DNA from: Clostridiales bacterium
GTDB taxonomy: Bacteria > Bacillota > Clostridia > Tissierellales > Sedimentibacteraceae
DNA: 5,277 nt
Assembly (NCBI GenBank): GCA_003497505.1
Contig: DNNV01000146.1
Coordinates: 1 to 5,277, forward strand
Direction: 5' to 3'
A program made the translations under genes and the position numbers. Shown here in pieces: positions 1 to 4,778 of the stretch (the stretch's first letter is position 1; the number at the start of each line of letters is the position of its first letter). The notes beneath the pieces were generated by a model. That model searched no databases and was not told where the DNA came from. It was given only the letters and a program-made list of their open reading frames with translations.

Positions 1-1
1 T

Positions 2-85
2 ATCATTGGAAGAGAAATAGCGGCAGGAACGTTGGAAATTAACGAAGACTATGTTGGTAAATATCCAATAAAGAGCTTTAATTAA
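2..85 (+). CDS. spmA: C-terminal end of probable spore maturation protein A (partial)
   Basis: An open frame enters from the left edge and runs 27 codons to a TAA at 83-85. Its last residues are KYPIKSFN. The tail is too short and too polar to identify by itself. I infer SpmA because the next gene, 14 bases downstream, is a clear SpmB, and spmA and spmB are normally adjacent in that order in Bacillus and clostridia. SpmA is a membrane protein of the nucleoside-recognition (Gate) family that is needed, with SpmB, for dehydration of the spore core. Only the 3' end is present, so truncation by the window edge is certain and gene identity is contextual. Confidence 0.6.
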   Translation: MIGREIAAGTLEINEDYVGKYPIKSFN

Positions 86-99
86 GGGAGGAAAATTTG

Positions 100-633
100 A
101 TGACTTATGTATTAAATATTATTTCAATATATGCCATACCATTGGTGTTATTGTTTATTCCGGTTTATGCACTTATTAAAGGAGTTAAGGTATATTCTGT
201 TTTTACAGAAGGAGCGAAAGACGGTTTGAAAGTATCTGTTACAATCGTTCCATACTTGGTTTGTATGCTTTGTGCAATTGGAATGTTCCGCGCATCAGGA
301 GCAATGGATTGGTTAGTAAAGTTAATTAATCCCATTACTGAACTTATTGGTTTGCCGGGAGAGGTATTGCCAATGGGAATTATGCGTTCATTCTCCGGCG
401 GTGGAGCAGAGGGCATGATGAGTGAACTTTTAGCAACATACGGAACTCAAAGTCAAATAGGAAGAATTGCGTCTGTTGCACTTGGATCAACAGAAACAAC
501 ATTTTATATAATTGCAGTGTATTTTGGATGCGTTGGCATAACAAATGTAAGACATTCAGTTATTGCAGGATTGTTAGGAGATTTAGCATCACTTATAGCT
601 GCTACAGTTATAGTTAATGCTATGTGGTTTTAG
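100..633 (+). CDS. spmB: Spore maturation protein B (SpmB)
   Basis: This is a complete 177-residue membrane protein, close to the roughly 178 residues usual for SpmB. Hydrophobic segments lie at about residues 5-26, 45-65 and 130-177. Recognisable family features are the YSVFTEGAKDGLK stretch near residue 32, the RSFSGGGAEGM segment near residue 95, and the strongly conserved GSTETTFYIIAVYFG near residue 128. SpmB acts with SpmA in the sporulating cell and is needed for spore core dehydration and heat resistance; the molecular activity is not established. I chose ATG at 100 over the in-frame TTG at 97 because the GGGAGG at 86-91 lies 8 bases from the ATG. The gene is more AT-rich than the thiamin operon downstream. 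It marks the organism as a probable spore former. Confidence 0.9.
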   Translation: MTYVLNIISIYAIPLVLLFIPVYALIKGVKVYSVFTEGAKDGLKVSVTIVPYLVCMLCAIGMFRASGAMDWLVKLINPITELIGLPGEVLPMGIMRSFSGGGAEGMMSELLATYGTQSQIGRIASVALGSTETTFYIIAVYFGCVGITNVRHSVIAGLLGDLASLIAATVIVNAMWF

Positions 634-636
634 ATT

Positions 637-656
637 TAAAATTGCAGACAATTTTA
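637..656 (+). terminator. Weak AT-rich hairpin after spmB
   Basis: TAAAATTG at 637-644 pairs with CAATTTTA at 649-656 around a CAGA loop, starting four bases after the spmB stop. The stem is 8 bp with only one G-C pair, and it is followed by an A-rich stretch rather than a T-run, so it is a poor intrinsic terminator. It may serve only as a 3' end stabiliser. The rest of 634-747 shows no gene and no clear signal. It contains short palindromes (TTGTACAA at 693-700, AAGATCTT at 699-706) of unknown meaning. Confidence 0.25.
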
Positions 657-747
657 GAAAAAATAGTATTGTAATTGCTCTAATAATTTATATTGTACAA
701 GATCTTTTAATAGTTATGTGAAAACAAAAACTACATTTAAATTAATA

Positions 748-776
748 TTGACAAGCCTTTTTAGCTGTGCTAATAT
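748..776 (+). promoter_or_regulatory. Sigma-A type promoter of the thiamin transport operon
   Basis: A perfect -35 box TTGACA (748-753) is followed after exactly 17 bases by TAATAT (771-776), one mismatch from the consensus -10. Transcription should start around 782-785, immediately before the first conserved bases of the TPP riboswitch. This is the expected geometry for a riboswitch leader. No operator is evident, so control is presumably at the RNA level. Confidence 0.85.
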
Positions 777-783
777 CAAGCTA

Positions 784-890
784 AGGGGAGCTTAATGAAT
801 TAGGCTGAGATAGAACTACTCCAATGTTCAAAACCCTAAAACAGAAAAACTGTTTGGAACCTGATCCAGGTAATGCTGGCGGAGGGATTG
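784..890 (+). promoter_or_regulatory. TPP (THI element) riboswitch aptamer
   Basis: The conserved THI-element blocks occur in order: AGGGGAGC at 784-791, GCTGAGA at 804-810, ACCCT at 833-837, GGAACCTGATCC at 856-867, TAATGCTGGCGGAGGGA at 871-887. Supporting pairings are P2 AGGG (784-787) with CCCT (834-837), P3 CTTAA (791-795) with TTAGG (801-805), P5 CCAG with CTGG, and P4 CCT (860-862) with AGG (883-885). GCTGAGA is the pyrimidine-sensing part in known TPP riboswitches, and the 3' half contacts the pyrophosphate. Two extra hairpins are inserted: GAAC/GTTC at 813-829 and AAACAG/CTGTTT at 839-855. The closing P1 helix is weak or not resolved by eye. The element controls the genes from 972 onward and is expected to turn them off when thiamin pyrophosphate is abundant. 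Confidence 0.96.
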
Positions 891-932
891 TACATATTGC
901 AAGGATGTTGCTATGAGCTTCTGTACCCCTCC
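881..932 (+). promoter_or_regulatory. Predicted antiterminator helix of the TPP riboswitch
   Basis: GGAGGG at 881-886, the last conserved bases of the aptamer, is complementary to CCCTCC at 927-932, the 5' arm of the terminator. After a three-base bulge the pairing continues with GTAC (890-893) against GTAC (923-926), giving about 10 bp in all. Between these arms, GCAA (899-902) and TTGC (908-911) can form a small enclosed hairpin. Ligand binding would hold 883-885 in helix P4 and free the terminator arm. This is a structural inference from base complementarity. Confidence 0.7.
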
Positions 933-950
933 GTAAACCGGAGGGGTTTT
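925..950 (+). terminator. Riboswitch-controlled intrinsic terminator
   Basis: ACCCCTCCG (925-933) pairs perfectly with CGGAGGGGT (939-947) around a five-base TAAAC loop, giving a 9-bp GC-rich stem. T-rich sequence (TTTTATATTATT) follows from 947. The structure lies between the aptamer and the ribosome binding site of the first gene, so it is the off-state of the TPP switch. Confidence 0.92.
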
Positions 951-971
951 ATATTATTAAGGAGGCTTTTT

Positions 972-1268
972 ATGAAAGCAAGTGTAGCTATTCAAGTTTT
1001 ACCACATGTTCAATCAGACCAGGAGGTTATACGCATTGTTGACGAAGTAATCGCTTATATCAAAAGTACAGGGTTGAACTATTATGTAGGTCCCAGTGAG
1101 ACCTCCATTGAAGGAGAATACGAGGAGTTGATGGATATAGTTAAAAACTGTCAGCTTATTGCGGTAAAGGCAGGAGCGCCAAAGGTATCCTCTTATGTAA
1201 AAATAAGTTTTGCTCCGGATGGTGGTGTGCTGACTATTGACCAGAAAGTTACAAAGCACCATCAATAA
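972..1268 (+). CDS. MTH1187-family thiamine-binding protein
   Basis: This 98-residue protein matches the small thiamine-binding family (PF01910, formerly DUF77, MTH1187/YqgV type), usually about 100 residues. Visible family features are the N-terminal strand KASVAIQVLPHV, the TGLNYYVGPSETSIEGE segment at 33-49 containing the characteristic T-x-I-E-G (44-48), and KAGAPKVSSYVKI at 66-78. Members have a ferredoxin-like fold, related to the YkoF domain, and bind thiamin or related molecules in the cytoplasm; the precise role is not settled. The ATG at 972 is chosen because GGAGG (961-965) lies 6 bases upstream; the open frame continues back into the riboswitch, but those codons are leader RNA. 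It is the first gene after the TPP switch. Its last 32 bases overlap the proposed start of the permease gene, suggesting translational coupling. Confidence 0.88.
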   Translation: MKASVAIQVLPHVQSDQEVIRIVDEVIAYIKSTGLNYYVGPSETSIEGEYEELMDIVKNCQLIAVKAGAPKVSSYVKISFAPDGGVLTIDQKVTKHHQ

Positions 1269-2013
1269 AATATCGCCTGTTTTGGCGATAGCTGCCATAT
1301 TGATTATATGGGAGTCTTTGTCATTTACGGGCATTGTACCTAAGTATATGCTGCCATCTCCACTTGATGTGGTCTCGGCATTTATTAAGGATTTTCCGCT
1401 ATTAATGATGCATGCACAAACAACATTGACAGAAGCATTTTTGGGGATGGCGGCTGGAACCGTCCTAGGATTTGTAATTGCCGTGCTGATGGACAGGTTT
1501 CATCTTTTTTATAAATCTGTGTATCCCATAATCGTATTGACACAGACAGTGCCTACGGTTGCCATAGCACCTCTTCTGGTCTTGTGGATGGGATACGGTA
1601 TATTGCCGAAAATAACATTGATTGTTATAATTACATTTTTTCCCGTTACAGTTAGCCTTCTTGAGGGCTTCCGCTCGGCTGATCCGGATGCGTTGAATTT
1701 ATTGAAGGCAATGGGAGCGAACGGGCTTCAATGCTTTACGCATATTAAGCTGCCAAGCGCTTTGGGGCAGTTTTTCTCAGGACTTAAAATATCAGTGTCC
1801 TATTCGGTGGTGGGCGCCGTGGTGTCCGAATGGCTGGGAGGCTTTGCGGGACTGGGAGTTTATATGACGAGAGTACGAAAGTCATATTCTTTTGATAAAA
1901 TGTTCGCGGTAATATTTTTCATTTCTCTCATAAGTCTCATATTGATGCTTTTGGTGTCATATGTAAGAAAAGCTGCAATGCCCTGGGAGAAATCAGAAAA
2001 AGGACAGAACTGA
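1237..2013 (+). CDS. thiX: ABC transporter permease for a thiamin precursor (ThiX)
   Basis: This 258-residue integral membrane protein belongs to the SsuC/TauC-like binding-protein-dependent permeases. It shows the hallmark LPSPLDV at 39-45 after the first membrane segment (about 13-34). Further hydrophobic segments lie at about 64-85, 96-118, 122-142, 180-200 and 220-243. The cytoplasmic EAA loop, which docks the ATPase, is visible at about 149-176 (DPDALNLLKAMGA, then HIKLPSAL). Between ThiY-like and ThiZ-like partners it should form the membrane channel for hydroxymethylpyrimidine or its formylamino derivative. No ATG precedes the first membrane segment. The frame is closed by a TGA at 1231-1233, so TTG at 1237 is the only common start giving a full N-terminus. 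This implies a 32-base overlap with the preceding gene and only a weak GGTGG-like ribosome site near 1221. Substrate is inferred from context. Confidence 0.88.
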   Translation: MTRKLQSTINKISPVLAIAAILIIWESLSFTGIVPKYMLPSPLDVVSAFIKDFPLLMMHAQTTLTEAFLGMAAGTVLGFVIAVLMDRFHLFYKSVYPIIVLTQTVPTVAIAPLLVLWMGYGILPKITLIVIITFFPVTVSLLEGFRSADPDALNLLKAMGANGLQCFTHIKLPSALGQFFSGLKISVSYSVVGAVVSEWLGGFAGLGVYMTRVRKSYSFDKMFAVIFFISLISLILMLLVSYVRKAAMPWEKSEKGQN

Positions 2014-2024
2014 ATATAAAGTAC

Positions 2025-2031
2025 AGAAAGG
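2025..2031 (+). promoter_or_regulatory. Ribosome binding site of thiY
   Basis: AGAAAGG lies 10 bases before the ATG at 2042, in the 28-base gap after the permease stop. It supports the start that yields a proper lipoprotein signal. Confidence 0.6.
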
Positions 2032-2041
2032 AAAAATAAAA

Positions 2042-3043
2042 ATGAAAAACAGAAAAAGAATTTTATTAATAATATCAGTTTTAATTTTATCGTTGTTTAC
2101 GCTTGCTGCCTGCAATGCAGGAGATGCTGCGAAAACAGACAAGACAAAGCTCAGAATAGTGCTGGACTGGACGCCAAATACCAACCACACAGGATTATAT
2201 GTTGCACAGGCAAAGGGATTCTTCGCTGAACAAGGACTTGAAGTGGATATACTGCAGCCCCCAGAGGACGGAGCAGTGCCGCTGGTTGGAGGCGGAGGGG
2301 CTGAATTCGGAATAAGCTTCCAGGATACATTAGCTCCAAACAACGTATCAGAAAATCCAATGCCTGTTACTGCTGTAGCATCTGTAGTACAGCACAACAC
2401 TTCAGGTATAGTATCGTTGAAGAAAAGTGGTATAGATTCTCCTTCAAAAATGACGGGACATACATATGCCACATGGGATATGCCTATAGAGCAGGCCATA
2501 ATCAAAAAAGTCGTAACCGATGACGGCGGAAAGTTCGAGGACATTAATATGGTTCCAAGTACTGTTGCAGATATTGTTACAGCCTTGCAGACCGATATAG
2601 ATGCAGTGTGGGTGTTCTATGCATGGGATGGGATTGCAGTAAAAGTAAAGGGCCTGGAAACAAATTATTTTAACTTTGCTGATTATGGAAAAGAGCTTGA
2701 TTACTACAGCCCCGTTATAATAGTTAACAACGAATTTGCGGACAAGAATCCGGAAATTGTTAAAAAGGCATTAGCGGCAATAAAAAAAGGATATGAGTAT
2801 GCCATAGAAAACCCTGAGGCTGCAGCCGAGATTTTATTGGAAGCCGCACCCGAGCTTGATGGTGAAATAGTTAAAGAAAGCCAGAAATGGCTGGCAGGAC
2901 AATATATTGCCGATGCCGGCACATGGGGATACATAGACTCTGAAAGATGGGACGGATTCTATGGATGGCTATATGAAAATAATTTAGTGGAAAATGAAAT
3001 CCCCAGGGGAGCAGGCTTTACCAATGAATATCTCCCTAAATAA
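2042..3043 (+). CDS. thiY: Thiamin-precursor ABC transporter substrate-binding lipoprotein (ThiY)
   Basis: This is a complete 333-residue NMT1/THI5-like periplasmic-binding-type protein. A positively charged start (MKNRKR) and hydrophobic core end in the lipobox LAAC, with Cys24 as the lipid-modified residue, so the mature protein should be anchored outside the membrane. The family signature DWTPNTNHTGLYVA is at 42-55, followed by KGFFAEQGLEVD at 58-69. The ATWDMPIEQAIIKK segment (143-156) and AVWVFYAWDGI (188-198) match blocks typical of ThiY. Characterised ThiY proteins bind formylaminopyrimidine, and the related yeast THI5 makes hydroxymethylpyrimidine. A transport role is clear here from the lipobox and the adjacent permease and ATPase genes. 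TPP-riboswitch control supports a thiamin-pathway ligand, but the exact pyrimidine cannot be read from sequence. Confidence 0.93.
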   Translation: MKNRKRILLIISVLILSLFTLAACNAGDAAKTDKTKLRIVLDWTPNTNHTGLYVAQAKGFFAEQGLEVDILQPPEDGAVPLVGGGGAEFGISFQDTLAPNNVSENPMPVTAVASVVQHNTSGIVSLKKSGIDSPSKMTGHTYATWDMPIEQAIIKKVVTDDGGKFEDINMVPSTVADIVTALQTDIDAVWVFYAWDGIAVKVKGLETNYFNFADYGKELDYYSPVIIVNNEFADKNPEIVKKALAAIKKGYEYAIENPEAAAEILLEAAPELDGEIVKESQKWLAGQYIADAGTWGYIDSERWDGFYGWLYENNLVENEIPRGAGFTNEYLPK

Positions 3044-3052
3044 GATTTCAAC

Positions 3053-3058
3053 AAGAGG
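3053..3058 (+). promoter_or_regulatory. Ribosome binding site of thiZ
   Basis: AAGAGG ends 5 bases before the ATG at 3064, in the 20-base gap after thiY, and fixes the ATPase start. Confidence 0.6.
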
Positions 3059-3063
3059 TAATA

Positions 3064-3804
3064 ATGGAAAGACTGACTGCAAACAACATAACTGTAAGCT
3101 ACAAGGGACGTAAAGTAATAGATGATATTTCGGTAGAATTGAATAAGGGAGAGATAGTCAGTATTTTAGGAGTGAGCGGCGTGGGAAAAACAACATTGTT
3201 CAATGCAATAGCAGGTCTGATAAAGACGGATGATGGTACTATAATGCTTGACGGAAGCAATATAACCGGTACAACGGGAAATGTAAGCTACATGCTGCAG
3301 AAGGACTTGCTCCTGCCTTATAAAACGATAATCGACAATGTGTCTCTGCCATTGGTCATAAGAGGTGAGAAAAAAACCAGGGCAAGAGATATTGTTTCCG
3401 GGCATTTCCATGAATTCGGGCTGGATGGCACTCAGGACAAATATCCCAATCAATTATCCGGAGGAATGAGACAGAGAGCTGCTTTGCTTCGCACATATCT
3501 GTTTTCTGACAAGGTCGCACTGCTGGATGAACCATTTAGCGCTCTGGACAGTATAACCAAAAGCAGTATGCATCAGTGGTATCTCAGGGTAATGGAGCAG
3601 ATAAAGCTGTCTACATTTCTCATAACTCATGACATAGATGAAGCCATTCTGCTGTCGGACAGAATATATATTATGGCAGGCACACCTGGTAAAATAACTG
3701 AGGAAATAACAATAGTAAATCCTGAACCAAGAAATGAAGATTTTGCAGTAAGTGAAAGGTTTATGGAATACAAGAAGTACATTTTAGAGAAATTGAAAGG
3801 GTAG
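3064..3804 (+). CDS. thiZ: ABC transporter ATP-binding protein for a thiamin precursor (ThiZ)
   Basis: This 246-residue cytoplasmic ATPase carries all motifs of an active ABC subunit. Walker A is GVSGVGKT at 36-43, the Q-loop glutamine is Gln79 (MLQKDLLLP), the signature is LSGGMRQR at 131-138, Walker B is VALLDEPF at 151-158 with catalytic Glu156, the D-loop is SALD at 159-162, and the switch histidine is His189 (LITHD). Its length and sequence fit the SsuB/TauB/ThiZ subgroup, which pairs with SsuC-like permeases. It should dimerise on the EAA loops of ThiX and power import of the ThiY ligand. It lies 20 bases after thiY and 8 bases before the methyltransferase gene, within one operon. Substrate assignment rests on the neighbours and the riboswitch. 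Confidence 0.93.
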   Translation: MERLTANNITVSYKGRKVIDDISVELNKGEIVSILGVSGVGKTTLFNAIAGLIKTDDGTIMLDGSNITGTTGNVSYMLQKDLLLPYKTIIDNVSLPLVIRGEKKTRARDIVSGHFHEFGLDGTQDKYPNQLSGGMRQRAALLRTYLFSDKVALLDEPFSALDSITKSSMHQWYLRVMEQIKLSTFLITHDIDEAILLSDRIYIMAGTPGKITEEITIVNPEPRNEDFAVSERFMEYKKYILEKLKG

Positions 3805-3812
3805 ATGATAAA

Positions 3813-4484
3813 ATGGCTATTTTTGATAATTTTGCTGCAGATTATGATTCATGGTACACAGATAAAAAGGGAAGCTTCGTGGACAGGGTGGAAACAGATC
3901 TGGTATTTAAAATGACAGAAATTAAAAAAGGTATGAAAATACTTGATGTGGGCTGCGGAACCGGCAACTTCAGCATAAAGCTTGCAGGCATGGGGTGCGA
4001 TGTAACCGGTATTGACATTTCCAATGAGATGCTTAATCGAGCGAGAGAAAAAGCTTCAGGAATGAATTTTGATATTGAATTTATCAATGTGGATTTGAAC
4101 AATCTGCCATTTGAAGATGATACATTTGATGGGGTTATTTCAATGACTGCCTTTGAATTTGTGGAGGATGCCTCTAAGGCGCTGAATGAATTACTCAGGG
4201 TAGTTAAAAAAGACGGAAGAGTGTTAGTCGGGACCATTGCCGGAGGAAGCAGCTGGAGCGAGCTGTATCTTTCCGAGCCATTCCGTGAAAATTCGGTATT
4301 TAAGTATGCTAAGTTCAGGACAATAGATGAAATCAGACAATGGAACAAGGAAAAGCTTGAAAATTCAGGTGAGTGTCTATTTGTTCCACCACTTGCAAAT
4401 GACGATGATTTTAATTACGAAAATGAAAATAATTTATCCAAAACATCCATAGGAGGCTTCGTATGTGCAGTATGGAAAAAATAG
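3813..4484 (+). CDS. Class I SAM-dependent methyltransferase, substrate unknown
   Basis: This 223-residue soluble protein has the Rossmann-type methyltransferase core (Methyltransf_11-like). Motif I is ILDVGCGTGNF at 43-53, the loop that binds S-adenosylmethionine. The acidic end of strand 2 is VTGIDIS at 64-70, with Asp68 a candidate for contacting the ribose. Motif II is LPFEDDTFDGVISM at 98-111. A UbiE/BioC-like start (FDNFAADYDSWY) precedes the core. The C-terminal third (from about 140) is presumably the substrate-binding part and resembles nothing I can name. The ATG at 3813 follows GAAAGGG (3795-3801). The gene sits 8 bases after thiZ, and its 3' end carries the ribosome binding site and start of the next gene. 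Placement in a TPP-controlled operon suggests action on a thiamin-related molecule, but sequence alone does not show the substrate; a generic methyltransferase carried along is possible. Confidence 0.88.
   Translation: MAIFDNFAADYDSWYTDKKGSFVDRVETDLVFKMTEIKKGMKILDVGCGTGNFSIKLAGMGCDVTGIDISNEMLNRAREKASGMNFDIEFINVDLNNLPFEDDTFDGVISMTAFEFVEDASKALNELLRVVKKDGRVLVGTIAGGSSWSELYLSEPFRENSVFKYAKFRTIDEIRQWNKEKLENSGECLFVPPLANDDDFNYENENNLSKTSIGGFVCAVWKK
4451..4456 (+). promoter_or_regulatory. Ribosome binding site of the YkoF-like gene inside the methyltransferase gene
   Basis: A perfect AGGAGG sits 6 bases before the ATG at 4463 and 15 bases before the in-frame ATG at 4472. It therefore selects 4463 as the start. 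It is embedded in the last codons of the methyltransferase gene (coding for IGGF). Confidence 0.75.
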
Positions 4485-4726
4485 CATCCTGTCAGCTTGC
4501 ATTCACCCCCATTGTAAGCGATGACTATATAGCTGATGTGAACAGAGTCCTTGAAATTATAAGCAATTCGGGTCTTGAAAATGAGGTAGGCGTTCTTTCT
4601 ACATTCGTAAGAGGAGAAAAAGGCAGAGTGCTGAAATTAATTGCTGATATATATGAAGAGATGGATGGTATAACAAATTTTTCAATGGATATAAAAATAT
4701 CCAATATATGCGGCTGCGGAAAATAA
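4463..4726 (+). CDS. YkoF-like small thiamin/HMP-binding domain protein
   Basis: This 87-residue protein resembles a single YkoF domain (PF07615). An opening strand SCQLAFTPIVSDDY (9-22) is followed by a helix, then VGVLSTFVRGEKGRVL (42-57), where S-T-x-V-R-G (46-51) is the recognisable core, and then the helix LIADIYEEM. Bacillus subtilis YkoF has two tandem domains in about 200 residues and binds thiamin; this copy has one, so it probably works as a dimer or higher assembly. The ATG at 4463 follows a perfect AGGAGG and overlaps the methyltransferase gene by 22 bases, a typical sign of translational coupling. The unusual tail CGCGK has Cys83 and Cys85 (plus Cys2 and Cys10 near the start). 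The bases coding for the tail also form a hairpin arm. Function as a binder of thiamin or a pyrimidine is inferred from family and operon. Confidence 0.75.
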   Translation: MCSMEKIASCQLAFTPIVSDDYIADVNRVLEIISNSGLENEVGVLSTFVRGEKGRVLKLIADIYEEMDGITNFSMDIKISNICGCGK

Positions 4727-4737
4727 ATCCCGCAGCC
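4712..4737 (+). repeat. GC-rich inverted repeat over the YkoF-like stop codon
   Basis: GGCTGCGG (4712-4719) pairs perfectly with CCGCAGCC (4730-4737) across a 10-base loop containing the TAA stop. The 5' arm encodes the last Gly-Cys-Gly residues. No T-run follows on either strand, so by itself it is not a standard intrinsic terminator. It could stabilise the 3' end of the operon mRNA or act with the T-tailed hairpin just downstream. Confidence 0.6.
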
Positions 4738-4744
4738 ACCAATG

Positions 4745-4778
4745 AAGACTGCCGCTACTGCTATAGGGCAGTTTTTTT
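4745..4778 (+). terminator. Intrinsic terminator of the thiamin transport operon
   Basis: ACTGCC (4748-4753) pairs with GGCAGT (4767-4772), extendable by G-T and A-T pairs to 4745-4775. A run of seven T residues (4772-4778) follows. It lies 18 bases after the stop of the last operon gene. The 3' arm and T-run also encode the C-terminal Lys-Lys-Thr-Ala of the convergent antiporter gene. In the minus direction the T-tract after the hairpin is poor, so termination appears to work mainly on the plus strand. Confidence 0.85.

Noticed and set aside
97..99. TTG at 97 as the spmB start.
   Set aside because: The adjacent ATG at 100 has better spacing from GGGAGG and differs by only one residue.
669..694. 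Possible second promoter (TTGTAA and TATATT) in the gap after spmB.
   Set aside because: The spacing is only 14 bases and both boxes are poor, while a near-perfect promoter sits at 748-776.
873..971. The frame of the thiamine-binding protein extends upstream to a TTG-type start at 873, adding 33 residues.
   Set aside because: That stretch is TPP aptamer, antiterminator and terminator RNA. The ATG at 972 has a GGAGG 6 bases before it and gives the normal family length.
1993..2544. Long minus-strand open frame of 183 codons opposite thiY.
   Set aside because: It lies over the strongly supported thiX end and thiY, has low-complexity proline/serine composition and no ribosome site; it is a shadow frame.
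3842..4348. Minus-strand open frame of 168 codons opposite the methyltransferase.
   Set aside because: The plus-strand frame carries clear methyltransferase motifs, and the reverse translation is serine-rich with no recognisable family.
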